From Nitrospirae bacterium GWC2_57_9 (GTDB lineage: Bacteria; Nitrospirota; UBA9217): DNA of 6,066 nt. Numbering within the stretch: position 1 is the stretch's first letter; each line of letters begins with the position of its first letter. The DNA is taken from positions 1-6,066 of the forward strand of contig MHEA01000217.1 of NCBI GenBank assembly GCA_001805085.1, written 5' to 3'. Made by a program: the position numbers and the translations under genes. The notes under the pieces were generated by a model. The model worked only from the letters and a program-made list of their open reading frames with translations. It did not search any database and was not told the DNA's origin. Of this stretch, positions 1-5,897 are shown in pieces.

Positions 1-47
1 TGTGGGCCGAGATAAATAAAGCGCTGAAGAACCCTGCTGACGGCTAA
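1..47 (+). CDS. C-terminal end of an unidentified upstream gene (partial)
   Basis: Reading from base 3, the window opens with codons for WAEINKALKNPADG followed by a TAA stop at 45-47. The other two forward frames stop at 13-15 and 17-19, so this is the only forward frame open to base 45. The residue mix (amphipathic, Lys/Glu/Ala/Asn) is that of an ordinary soluble protein tail. Fourteen residues are too few to assign a family, and I do not recognise it. The gene would end 73 bases before the channel gene on the same strand with no convincing intrinsic terminator between them, so read-through into the channel gene is possible. Confidence 0.45.
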   Translation, partial: WAEINKALKNPADG

Positions 48-107
48 GCTTTGGCGATCGATCTTGGGACCGGGAACAAACAGGCTGCCCTGCATTCCGC
101 ATGTTGT

Positions 108-116
108 GGGAGGGAG
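108..116 (+). promoter_or_regulatory. Ribosome binding site fixing the channel gene start at 121
   Basis: The purine run GGGAGGGAG contains GGAGG at 109-113, seven bases before the ATG at 121. This is a near-ideal Shine-Dalgarno. It favours ATG 121 over the in-frame TTG at 64, which has no comparable site and would add a 19-residue tail that does not resemble the start of a membrane protein. Confidence 0.8.
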
Positions 117-120
117 TTTC

Positions 121-1650
121 ATGGAGTTCTTTCAAGACCTGACCGGCTCATTGTTCTGGGCTGCCGTCCTGAGTTCGGGATTGTACGTCGTCATCAGTCT
201 GGCTGTCGGTCTGCTTTCCCGGAAATCTGATCTTTTGAAGCCGGTGGGTGCAGGCCTGAAGCTGATCGTCCTGTTCGTTGCTGTTCAGGTCTTTCTCCAT
301 CTCGGCGCAGTTGAACAATGGCCCCGCCTGGGCCGGCAGCTGAACTTCTTTTCCTGGCTCGTCTTCTCCTTTGCCGCTCTCCGCCTGGGGCTTTACCTGT
401 ACGGCGACCTGTTCGTGGTCCGCTGGAAACGGGGCAGTTTCCCCGCGGCGTTCAAAAATATCATCACTGCTTCCGTTCTCGTCATCGTACTCCTGGTCCT
501 TCTGAAGGAGATCCTGAACATCAACGTCACTTCACTGATCGCGACGACCACGGTACTGACCGCGACGATCGGTCTGGCTTTTCAAGGCACGCTCGCCAAT
601 ATGCTGGCCGGCCTTACCATTCACCTGGAAAAGCCGCTGAAACAAGGCGACTGGATCTCGGTCGGGGGGCACGAAGGACTGGTACTCGATATCACGTTGC
701 GCTCGACCCGCATCATGACCGTCGAGCAGAACGAAGTGTACATCCCGAACAGCAGGATCCTGAACGAAGCAGTGGTAAATTATAGCCTTCCCGACAGGAC
801 CGTGGTGCGAAAACTGAGCGTGGGCGTCAGCTACACTGTCCCTCCCAACAGGGTCAAGGAAGTCATCCTCGAGATCCTTTCGTCGCTGCCGTCGGTGGGC
901 AGGAACCCGGCGCCCGTCGTGCGTGTTGTCCAGTATGGGGATTTTTCAGTCAACTATGAAATCCGGTATTCGCTTCTGGACTTCTCCTTGTATGTGGAGA
1001 CCGAAGCAGAGATTATGAACCTTCTCTGGTATCACTTCAAGAGAAGGGGAGTAGAGATCCCGATGCCTATCCGCGATGTTTACGTGCGGCAGGTAACGCC
1101 GGAAGGTATTCGGGCACAACAGGAGCAGCGGTCATCGGAGCTCATCGGATTGATGGAAAAGGTGGAGATCCTGACGCCGCTCAGCAGGCCGGAGCTGGAA
1201 AAACTGGTGGACCGGCTTACGGTCCTGTCGTATGCCTCAGGGGAAGTCCCGGTCAAGCAGGGCGAGCCGGGAGACTCTTTCTATATCATCAAAAGCGGAA
1301 GGGTGCTTGTCGTGGTGGAAAAGCCGTCAGGAGAAAAGGCCGTGGTGGCAACACTGGGCCCCGGCGACTTTTTCGGTGAGATGAGCCTGCTTACCGGCGC
1401 TGTCCGGACCGCCAGTATCCAGGTAAAGGAAGATGCGGAGTTCATTGTGATCGACAAGGATAACTTTCGGTCCACGCTTGCCCATAATCCCTCCATCACG
1501 GAATCGCTCAGCCTCATCCTTTCCGAACGCCAGGCGGGTTTGGATGCCGAGCGAGAGAGGCTGGATTCAGAGGGCGTAGAGCGACGAAGGCGGGTCGTAT
1601 CGGGAAAGATACTCGCCAAAATGAAGGAGTTTTTCGGTTTAGCGAAATGA
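121..1650 (+). CDS. MscS-family channel with C-terminal cyclic-nucleotide-binding domain (bCNG-like)
   Basis: The 509-residue inner-membrane protein starts at ATG 121 behind a strong ribosome binding site. Hydrophobic segments lie at about residues 12-33, 43-64, 75-95 and 112-132. The pore helix follows at about 136-170 and contains AFQGTLANMLAGL, which matches the Gly/Ala-rich TM3 of MscS. The MscS beta domain comes next (KQGDWISVGGHEGLVLDI and VYIPNSRILNEAVVNYS). From about 348 to 470 there is a CAP_ED/cNMP-binding domain: KQGEPGDSFYIIKSGRV, then a phosphate-binding cassette with FGEMSLL at 418-424 and RTAS starting at Arg429. The cassette Glu and Arg are present, so nucleotide binding is plausible. 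Known members of this fusion family (bacterial cyclic-nucleotide-gated channels) can open on cyclic nucleotide and often respond poorly to tension. Gating by cAMP or cGMP here is inferred. A charged, Arg-rich tail ends the protein. There is no visible link to the two-component genes beyond shared strand and proximity. Confidence 0.93.
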   Translation: MEFFQDLTGSLFWAAVLSSGLYVVISLAVGLLSRKSDLLKPVGAGLKLIVLFVAVQVFLHLGAVEQWPRLGRQLNFFSWLVFSFAALRLGLYLYGDLFVVRWKRGSFPAAFKNIITASVLVIVLLVLLKEILNINVTSLIATTTVLTATIGLAFQGTLANMLAGLTIHLEKPLKQGDWISVGGHEGLVLDITLRSTRIMTVEQNEVYIPNSRILNEAVVNYSLPDRTVVRKLSVGVSYTVPPNRVKEVILEILSSLPSVGRNPAPVVRVVQYGDFSVNYEIRYSLLDFSLYVETEAEIMNLLWYHFKRRGVEIPMPIRDVYVRQVTPEGIRAQQEQRSSELIGLMEKVEILTPLSRPELEKLVDRLTVLSYASGEVPVKQGEPGDSFYIIKSGRVLVVVEKPSGEKAVVATLGPGDFFGEMSLLTGAVRTASIQVKEDAEFIVIDKDNFRSTLAHNPSITESLSLILSERQAGLDAERERLDSEGVERRRRVVSGKILAKMKEFFGLAK

Positions 1651-1725
1651 AACGAGGCGCGGTCATTGGCCGGAGTGCCGTCCCGTCATCATAAGCACAA
1701 TACACTGATGGAACATCCGTTTTTG

Positions 1726-1754
1726 TTGACTCTCTTCGATGTTTAATTTATCAT
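1726..1754 (+). promoter_or_regulatory. Sigma-70-type promoter for the kinase/regulator operon
   Basis: TTGACT at 1726-1731 and TATCAT at 1749-1754 are separated by exactly 17 bases. Each hexamer differs from consensus by one base. The element sits in the gap after the channel gene, about 155 bases before the kinase start, with an expected transcription start near 1761. The two-component operon therefore probably has its own housekeeping promoter. I saw no sigma-54 GG-N10-GC element in this gap. Confidence 0.65.
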
Positions 1755-1849
1755 CATTCAGCGGCTGCAGCGTTCTCTCCGTGAAGACCATGGTTCCCAG
1801 GCAAGGCCTGTTTCCTTGATCCAGGTATGAAAAGAGCGGGATCCGAGTG

Positions 1850-1894
1850 CCGGTGCGGCAGCCTGCGCCGGTCATGAGCACAGGCCTTCCGGCC
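1850..1894 (+). other. GC-rich structured leader just upstream of the kinase gene
   Basis: CCGGTGC (1850-1856) can pair with GCGCCGG (1865-1871) across an 8-base loop, giving 7 pairs with one G-U. A second short hairpin, GGCC-TTCC-GGCC (1883-1894), follows directly. If transcription begins near 1761, both lie in an untranslated leader of about 150 bases. They end 15 bases before the chosen start codon, where the Shine-Dalgarno is weak (AGG at 1895-1897). There is no U-tract, so these are not intrinsic terminators. A role in setting translation level is only a possibility. Confidence 0.3.
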
Positions 1895-1909
1895 AGGTCA
1901 ACTATTTCT

Positions 1910-3775
1910 ATGAAAAAGAACATTCTCCTCCTCCTCGGTATTTTTTCCCTGGCCGCCCTGGCGGGCGGCATCTACCTGGCCTATTCCTTCGAACGGCGGT
2001 TGTCCGACTTCAACATGATCATCGAGCTGCACCATGTGGAAAACCTGCGGGAACATCTTCTGTTGAATATCCAGAAAGTAAAGATCGATCTTTACTCCCA
2101 AAGCTCGCTGCATCCCGAGAGCGGGGCCGCGATCGAGACCCATGTGATCGATATGGAAAAATCGATCAACAGCTGTCACGAGTGTCACCATGCGCCGGAG
2201 GTGCTGGAGCGGATCGCCGACGTGCGCCAACAGGTGGACCAGTTCAAAGGCGCAATACGATTGCTCGCGATGCCTGTCACTAATAACAGTCTCCGGAGGA
2301 ACCATATCGATGCTCATACCCTGGGCGACTCCCTGATCGGAAAAGTGGAGACCATGGTCGTGACCACCAGCGAAAAGCTGCGGGAAAGGACCGTTGAATC
2401 CCTGCACCGGGCGCGCCGGATGAAGATCGCCATGATCGCGCTGATCGCCGCCGGTCCCCTGATCATGATTGTCTTCGCTGTCACCGTGTTACGCGGGGTA
2501 AGTCGTCCGGTTCAAGTCCTTCTCCATGCCGCCCGAGCGCTGAAGACAGGCGACCTGGGGCATCGGATACAGGGTTTGAAAGACGAATTCGGGGAATTGG
2601 CGCTTGCTTTTAACGATATGGCGGAGGCACTGCAGCTCACAATGAGCGCCATAGAAGAGAGCGAAAAACGATACCGCCTGCTGTTCGAGACCGCCGCCGA
2701 TGCAATCTTTATCATTGAGGGGGAAGGCAGGGAAGCGGGCAGGATCCTGCAGGCCAACCAGGCAGCGGCACGGATGCACGGATATACCGTGGACGAGCTC
2801 ACGAAGATGAAAATCCAGGACCTGGACACCCCGGAAGCGGCCGCAGATGCGCATTTACGGATCGAACATATCGCCCGCGGCGAGTGGATCAAATGCGAGA
2901 TCAACCACCGCAGGAAGGACGGCTCGGTCTTTCCTGTCGAGGTCAGCGCCGGTTTGCTCGAGACGGGCGGGCATAAATTCATTCTGGCCATGGACCGCGA
3001 CATCACCGACAGAAAACGGGCGGAGAGAGAGCTGCGGCGCGCGGAGCGGATCAGGATATGCGGTGAACTGGCAACCGGCCTTGCCCATGAAATCAAGAAT
3101 CCTCTGGCAGGCATCATGGTATCCATGGAGGCGATTTCCGAAGAGACCTACCTTGCCGACGAGGACCGGGACCTGCTGAGCAAGGTCATTGGGGAGATCA
3201 AGAGGATCGAATTCCTGATGCAGGGCCTTTTAAGCTTTGCGCACCCACCCAAGCCTCATATGAGCAGCATCGGCGTCAACTCGGTGCTTGAAATCGTTTC
3301 GAGCCTGGTATTGAAAGAATGCTCCCGTTCGCGGGACAAGGCCCATGCCATTCGTCTGACCAGCCAACTGCAGGGCGATCTTCCGGAAATAATGGCCGAT
3401 CCCATGCAATTAAAGCAGATCTTTATGAATTTGATGTTGAATGCGGTCGATGCCATGCCTGACGGAGGGACCCTGACAGTGAGATCTTTTTTTGATAAGC
3501 AGGCGCAGCATTTGCGGATAGAACTGTCCGATACCGGGCGCGGAATAGATGCTGCGGCGATGGCAAGGATTTTCAATCCGTTCTTCACCACGAAAGCGAA
3601 GGGGACCGGCCTGGGACTGTCCATAACGAAACGGCTGGTGGAGGAGCATGGAGGGAGCATTCACCTCGAGAACAACAGGGACGGCGGCGTAACCTGCAGA
3701 GTGTATCTGCCGGCCGGCGGGGACGAAGGGGTATTGAGCAATGAGAAGCAAGGCCAGAATATTTCTTGTCGATGA
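1910..3775 (+). CDS. Membrane sensor histidine kinase with periplasmic c-type heme motif, HAMP and PAS domains
   Basis: This 621-residue kinase is predicted to autophosphorylate on His and pass the phosphate to the overlapping downstream regulator. Numbering is from ATG 1910, chosen because it opens MKKNILLLLGIFSL, a classic membrane anchor. In-frame GTG 1847 and ATG 1874 are possible but add a tail with no family look. TM1 is at about 5-26 and TM2 at about 171-194. The ~145-residue loop between them faces the periplasm and contains CHECHH, a CXXCH heme c motif with Cys89, Cys92 and His93. HAMP follows at about 194-247, then a PAS domain at about 249-372. The H-box is GLAHEIKNPLAGI with phospho-acceptor His393. 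The ATPase domain has the N-box (Asn511), DTGRGI at about 541 and GTGLGLSI at 565-572. All catalytic boxes look intact. Covalent heme would make it a redox, gas or electron-acceptor sensor, which is inference. The stop codon lies inside the regulator gene (35-bp overlap), indicating translational coupling. Confidence 0.93.
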   Translation: MKKNILLLLGIFSLAALAGGIYLAYSFERRLSDFNMIIELHHVENLREHLLLNIQKVKIDLYSQSSLHPESGAAIETHVIDMEKSINSCHECHHAPEVLERIADVRQQVDQFKGAIRLLAMPVTNNSLRRNHIDAHTLGDSLIGKVETMVVTTSEKLRERTVESLHRARRMKIAMIALIAAGPLIMIVFAVTVLRGVSRPVQVLLHAARALKTGDLGHRIQGLKDEFGELALAFNDMAEALQLTMSAIEESEKRYRLLFETAADAIFIIEGEGREAGRILQANQAAARMHGYTVDELTKMKIQDLDTPEAAADAHLRIEHIARGEWIKCEINHRRKDGSVFPVEVSAGLLETGGHKFILAMDRDITDRKRAERELRRAERIRICGELATGLAHEIKNPLAGIMVSMEAISEETYLADEDRDLLSKVIGEIKRIEFLMQGLLSFAHPPKPHMSSIGVNSVLEIVSSLVLKECSRSRDKAHAIRLTSQLQGDLPEIMADPMQLKQIFMNLMLNAVDAMPDGGTLTVRSFFDKQAQHLRIELSDTGRGIDAAAMARIFNPFFTTKAKGTGLGLSITKRLVEEHGGSIHLENNRDGGVTCRVYLPAGGDEGVLSNEKQGQNISCR

Positions 3776-5126
3776 CGATGAACTTATCGTGTGTACGCTG
3801 TCACGGGTGCTGAAAAAGAGCGGTTACGAAGTACGGACTGCAACGAGCACGGATGACATCGTGAACAAAATCAGGGCCTGGACGCCGGCGGTGGTCTTTC
3901 TCGACATACGACTTCCGGAGAAGAGCGGCGTGGATGTGCTGCGGGAACTGACCGAGCTGGGTGTCCGGACCCAGGTCGTCATGCTGACCGCGGATGACAC
4001 GGCGGAGACCGCGGTTACGGCGATGAAGCTGGGAGCCGTGGATTATCTGACGAAGCCGTTCAAAGTGGAAAAGATCAAGATGGTGCTCCGCAATATCCTG
4101 GAAAAGGAGTCGCTGCGGGACGAGGTCAATTATCTCAGGAGGGTCAGCTCCGGGCTGCTGGACCCCGTCATCGTCGGAGAGTCGAAGGCGATCGGGGACC
4201 TGAAAGCCCGGATCGAGAGGATCGCCGGCGCATCCGTTTCGACCCTGCTTATTACCGGCGAGAGCGGCACCGGCAAGGAGGTGTTCGCCCGCTATGCCCA
4301 CCGCATGTTTCAGCGCTCCGCCGGGCTGGAATTCTCGCCGTTCATCCAGATCAATTGCGCGTCGCTGCCCGAGACCCTGCTCGAGAGCGAACTGTTCGGC
4401 CACGAAAAAGGCGCCTTTACGGATGCGATAACCGAGAAGAAGGGACTGTTTGAACTGGCACAGGGCGGCACGCTGCTGCTCGATGAGATCGGCGAAATGC
4501 AGTTGAGCCTGCAGGCCAAGCTTTTGCGCGTCCTGGAGGAGAGAAAAGTGCGTCATCTGGGCGGGAGCGAAGAAATCCCGGTCGATATCACGGTCATCTC
4601 GACTACCAACAAGAACCTTGCCGAAGCGGTGGAATCCGGAGAATTCCGCAGGGACCTGTTTTTCAGGCTGAATACGTTCCATCTGCAGATACCGACGCTG
4701 CGCGAGCGCAGAGAGGATATTCCCCTGCTGGCGAAGCACTATTTTGCTTCTCTCATGGCCGGCAGCAAAAGGGCCGTAAAGCGGCTGTCTCCCGAGGCAG
4801 AAAAGCTTCTCATGGCCTACGACTGGCCCGGCAATATCAGGGAACTTCGCAATCTGATCGAACGAATCGTTGTCCTGGAAAGCGCCGTGGAAATACAGCC
4901 CCAGCATCTGCCCGAATGGCTGAACAGCGGGAAGGAAGAACACCGGAACAAACCTCGCTTCTTCGTTCTTCCCGACGAAGGAGTCTCACTCGAATCATTG
5001 GAGAAAGACGTCATCGAACAGGCGTTGGAACGCACGAACAATAACCGGACCCAGGCGGCCAAACTCCTGGACATCAGCTATGATACGCTGCGGTATCAGG
5101 TAAAGAAGTTCGGCCTTGACTCCTGA
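3741..5126 (+). CDS. NtrC-family sigma-54-dependent response regulator
   Basis: The 461-residue cytoplasmic protein is a bacterial enhancer-binding protein that remodels the sigma-54 RNA polymerase complex using ATP. The receiver spans about 1-120, with the acidic pocket Asp11-Asp13, phospho-acceptor Asp55 (VVFLDIRLP), Thr83 and Lys105 all present. The AAA+ domain spans about 143-380: Walker A GESGTGKE at 173-180, the sigma-54-contacting loop GAFTDA at 224-229, Walker B GGTLLLDEI at 242-250, the FRRDLFFRLN Arg-finger region at about 302-311, and sensor II GNIREL at 364-369. A Fis-type HTH occupies about 418-459 (RTQAAKLLDISYDTLRYQV). The loop reads GAFTDA rather than GAFTGA; the Phe and Thr that matter most are kept. 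The start at ATG 3741 is preceded by GAAGGGG, and the gene overlaps the kinase gene by 35 bp, so the kinase is its likely partner. Two sigma-54 promoter candidates immediately downstream are its likely targets. Confidence 0.95.
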   Translation: MRSKARIFLVDDDELIVCTLSRVLKKSGYEVRTATSTDDIVNKIRAWTPAVVFLDIRLPEKSGVDVLRELTELGVRTQVVMLTADDTAETAVTAMKLGAVDYLTKPFKVEKIKMVLRNILEKESLRDEVNYLRRVSSGLLDPVIVGESKAIGDLKARIERIAGASVSTLLITGESGTGKEVFARYAHRMFQRSAGLEFSPFIQINCASLPETLLESELFGHEKGAFTDAITEKKGLFELAQGGTLLLDEIGEMQLSLQAKLLRVLEERKVRHLGGSEEIPVDITVISTTNKNLAEAVESGEFRRDLFFRLNTFHLQIPTLRERREDIPLLAKHYFASLMAGSKRAVKRLSPEAEKLLMAYDWPGNIRELRNLIERIVVLESAVEIQPQHLPEWLNSGKEEHRNKPRFFVLPDEGVSLESLEKDVIEQALERTNNNRTQAAKLLDISYDTLRYQVKKFGLDS

Positions 5127-5143
5127 CCTGCGCTGTTGCGCTT

Positions 5144-5164
5144 CATCCTCCATCCTCCATCCAC
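5144..5164 (+). repeat. Three tandem copies of a pyrimidine-rich heptamer
   Basis: CATCCTC is repeated at 5144-5150 and 5151-5157, and once more as CATCCAC at 5158-5164, so 20 of 21 bases fit a 7-bp period. It starts 18 bases after the regulator stop codon. It could be a short slippage-prone repeat or part of the region upstream of the sigma-54 promoter. No function can be assigned. Confidence 0.6.
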
Positions 5165-5189
5165 TCCTGGTCATATCTCTTTCAGTGCT

Positions 5190-5212
5190 CAACTGGTAAT
5201 TTCCCCAAAGAC
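5190..5212 (+). promoter_or_regulatory. Candidate enhancer-type binding site 1, upstream of the ComFB gene
   Basis: The stretch contains CTGG, an AT-rich spacer, then CCCCAAAGAC (5203-5212). It forms a loose inverted repeat (TGG...CCA). Its CCCC lies 90 bases before the GG of the sigma-54 promoter at 5291-5307. A closely related sequence sits 93 bases before the second sigma-54 promoter. Enhancer-binding proteins typically bind inverted repeats about 80-150 bases upstream, so this is a reasonable site for the NtrC-type regulator encoded next door. That assignment is inferred from position and similarity. Confidence 0.4.
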
Positions 5213-5290
5213 ACCCTGTTTCAAGAGCAAAAACGCTCGGGCCGCTGTTTGCAGTGTGCCCTTTCCATGCTTTTTTCAGCTGATTACAGA

Positions 5291-5307
5291 ATGGCACAAA
5301 CTGTGCA
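5291..5307 (+). promoter_or_regulatory. Sigma-54 (-24/-12) promoter candidate for the ComFB gene
   Basis: TGGCAC at 5292-5297 and GTGCA at 5303-5307 give the required GG-N10-GC arrangement (GG 5293-5294, GC 5305-5306). The -24 half is a perfect TGGCAC and the -12 half has one mismatch from TTGC. The expected transcription start is near 5318, about 60 bases before the ComFB start codon. A sigma-54 activator is encoded immediately upstream, and I saw no convincing sigma-70 promoter in this gap. Confidence 0.65.
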
Positions 5308-5346
5308 ATTGTGCTGCTGATTACCTGGAGCTGTCTGTATTTGATT

Positions 5347-5361
5347 ACACTTGTCAAGTGT
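5347..5361 (+). promoter_or_regulatory. 15-bp perfect palindrome between promoter and ComFB start (operator or hairpin)
   Basis: ACACTTG and CAAGTGT form seven-base arms around a single central T. The palindrome sits about 30 bases past the expected transcription start and 16 bases before ATG 5378. As DNA it resembles a dimeric repressor site. As RNA it could form a six-pair stem with a three-base loop close to the ribosome binding site. There is no U-tract, so it is not a terminator. Confidence 0.5.
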
Positions 5362-5377
5362 GAATCTATCGAGGGCT

Positions 5378-5638
5378 ATGGACTGCAACGTCAGAAACGC
5401 CAACTACCAAAGAGTCATGGCGGTCATAGAACAGGTTTTGCGGGAGGGGAGCAGTGATCTTTGTTCCTGTCAGCGCTGCATGAACGATGTGGCGGCTCTC
5501 GCCCTTAATTATCTACCTCCTCATTATTATGTCGAGCAGGACGGCAAAAGGGAACTCGGTTCTCCCTGGTTAATGGTAGAAACAGCTGTTCGGGAGGCTA
5601 TCGAAAGAGTTAAAGAATTGCCGCATCATCATCGGTGA
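5378..5638 (+). CDS. comFB: ComFB-family small protein
   Basis: The predicted protein has 86 residues, the usual size of single-domain ComFB proteins. The family signature is clear: Cys29-x-Cys31-x2-Cys34-x2-Asp37 followed by VAALALNYLPPHYYV at 38-52. It is flanked by amphipathic helices, and the protein ends in a His-rich tail (HHHR). The three Cys may bind metal. ComFB was named from the Bacillus late-competence operon, but its role in DNA uptake is not essential there, and cyanobacterial members have been reported as cyclic-dinucleotide (c-di-GMP/c-di-AMP) receptors. Binding here is inferred. ATG 5378 is chosen because GAGGG (5371-5375) precedes it, though the two-base gap is short; upstream in-frame GTG 5360 and TTG 5351 lie in or at the edge of the palindrome and lack a ribosome site. 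The gene appears monocistronic behind the sigma-54 promoter, implying control by the upstream regulator. Confidence 0.85.
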   Translation: MDCNVRNANYQRVMAVIEQVLREGSSDLCSCQRCMNDVAALALNYLPPHYYVEQDGKRELGSPWLMVETAVREAIERVKELPHHHR

Positions 5639-5658
5639 GTGGGCCGATCAAAAAGTTG

Positions 5659-5683
5659 CATTTGGGTTAAATCCCCAAAAGAC
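5659..5683 (+). promoter_or_regulatory. Candidate enhancer-type binding site 2, upstream of the lipoprotein gene
   Basis: TTTGGG (5661-5666) and CCCAAA (5674-5679) form a six-base inverted repeat around a 7-base AT-rich centre. The right half reads CCCCAAAAGAC (5673-5683), matching CCCCAAAGAC of site 1 apart from one extra A. Its CCCC begins 93 bases before the GG of the sigma-54 promoter at 5764-5780. An alternative reading is a weak stem-loop after the ComFB gene, but no U-tract follows it. Confidence 0.45.
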
Positions 5684-5763
5684 TTTCACGATGCAGAGCG
5701 GAATCGCACAAGCTGCCTTTTATGAACAAAATTGAGCGCATTGTTTTACCTATCTTTTTTGAT

Positions 5764-5780
5764 TTGGCATTTTGTATGCA
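5764..5780 (+). promoter_or_regulatory. Sigma-54 (-24/-12) promoter candidate for the lipoprotein gene
   Basis: TTGGCAT at 5764-5770 and ATGCA at 5776-5780 give GG (5766-5767), ten bases, then GC (5778-5779), the invariant sigma-54 spacing. The -24 half matches TTGGCA and the -12 half has one mismatch from TTGC. The expected start near 5791 would leave a leader of about 115 AT-rich bases before ATG 5905. Confidence 0.65.
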
Positions 5781-5866
5781 AAGGTAACGGTAAGATCGTA
5801 AAAGTTGCAATGTTTTAGAATCCTTTTTCCAAAAACGAAGCCACTAGTCAAGTAAGTGAAAAAAAC

Positions 5867-5881
5867 AAACCATGTTGGTTT
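5867..5881 (+). other. Small AT-rich hairpin upstream of the lipoprotein ribosome site
   Basis: AAACCA and TGGTTT pair across a TGT loop (six pairs, two of them GC). The hairpin lies in the leader, directly before an A7 run. Read on the opposite strand it is followed by a T7 run and so resembles a weak minus-strand terminator, but no minus-strand gene is visible to need one. Confidence 0.3.
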
Positions 5882-5897
5882 AAAAAAAGAGGGGGGG
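5882..5897 (+). repeat. Adjacent homopolymer tracts A7-GA-G7 at the lipoprotein ribosome site
   Basis: Seven A (5882-5888), GA, then seven G (5891-5897) end seven bases before the lipoprotein ATG. The G tract probably contributes to, or sits just upstream of, the Shine-Dalgarno region (GAGGGG or AAGG at 5899-5902). Length changes in such tracts arise by slippage and could alter ribosome-site spacing. Confidence 0.6.

Larger units (their letters stand above)
5651..5809 (+). repeat. Direct repeat pair AAAAGTTGCA in the gap before the lipoprotein gene
   Basis: AAAAGTTGCA occurs at 5651-5660 and again at 5800-5809. Both copies are preceded by GATC, one base away in the first and two in the second. 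The copies lie on either side of the sigma-54 promoter at 5764-5780, 149 bases apart. They could be binding sites for one regulator or chance in an AT-rich gap. Confidence 0.35.

Noticed and set aside
64..120. Upstream TTG start for the channel gene
   Set aside because: It has no Shine-Dalgarno, and the extra 19 residues do not look like a signal or membrane segment. ATG 121 has a strong site.
1898..2407. 169-codon minus-strand frame opposite the kinase N-terminus
   Set aside because: It is antisense to a well-supported gene and shows no family features.
3801..4943. Open reading frame of 380 codons on the minus strand
   Set aside because: It lies wholly opposite the NtrC-type regulator, whose motifs are intact. 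The translation shows no recognisable domain and is a codon-bias shadow.
5130..5141. GCGC-TGTT-GCGC as a terminator after the regulator gene
   Set aside because: The stem is only four pairs and no T-tract follows, so it is not credible as an intrinsic terminator.
5352..5357. TTGACA on the minus strand within the palindrome as a divergent promoter
   Set aside because: No -10-like hexamer lies at 17-base spacing on that strand, and there is no minus-strand gene upstream.
5136..5363. 75-codon forward reading frame beginning at TTG 5136
   Set aside because: It has no ribosome binding site, contains the heptamer repeat and the sigma-54 promoter, and its translation is low in protein-like features. 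The stretch is better read as a regulatory gap.
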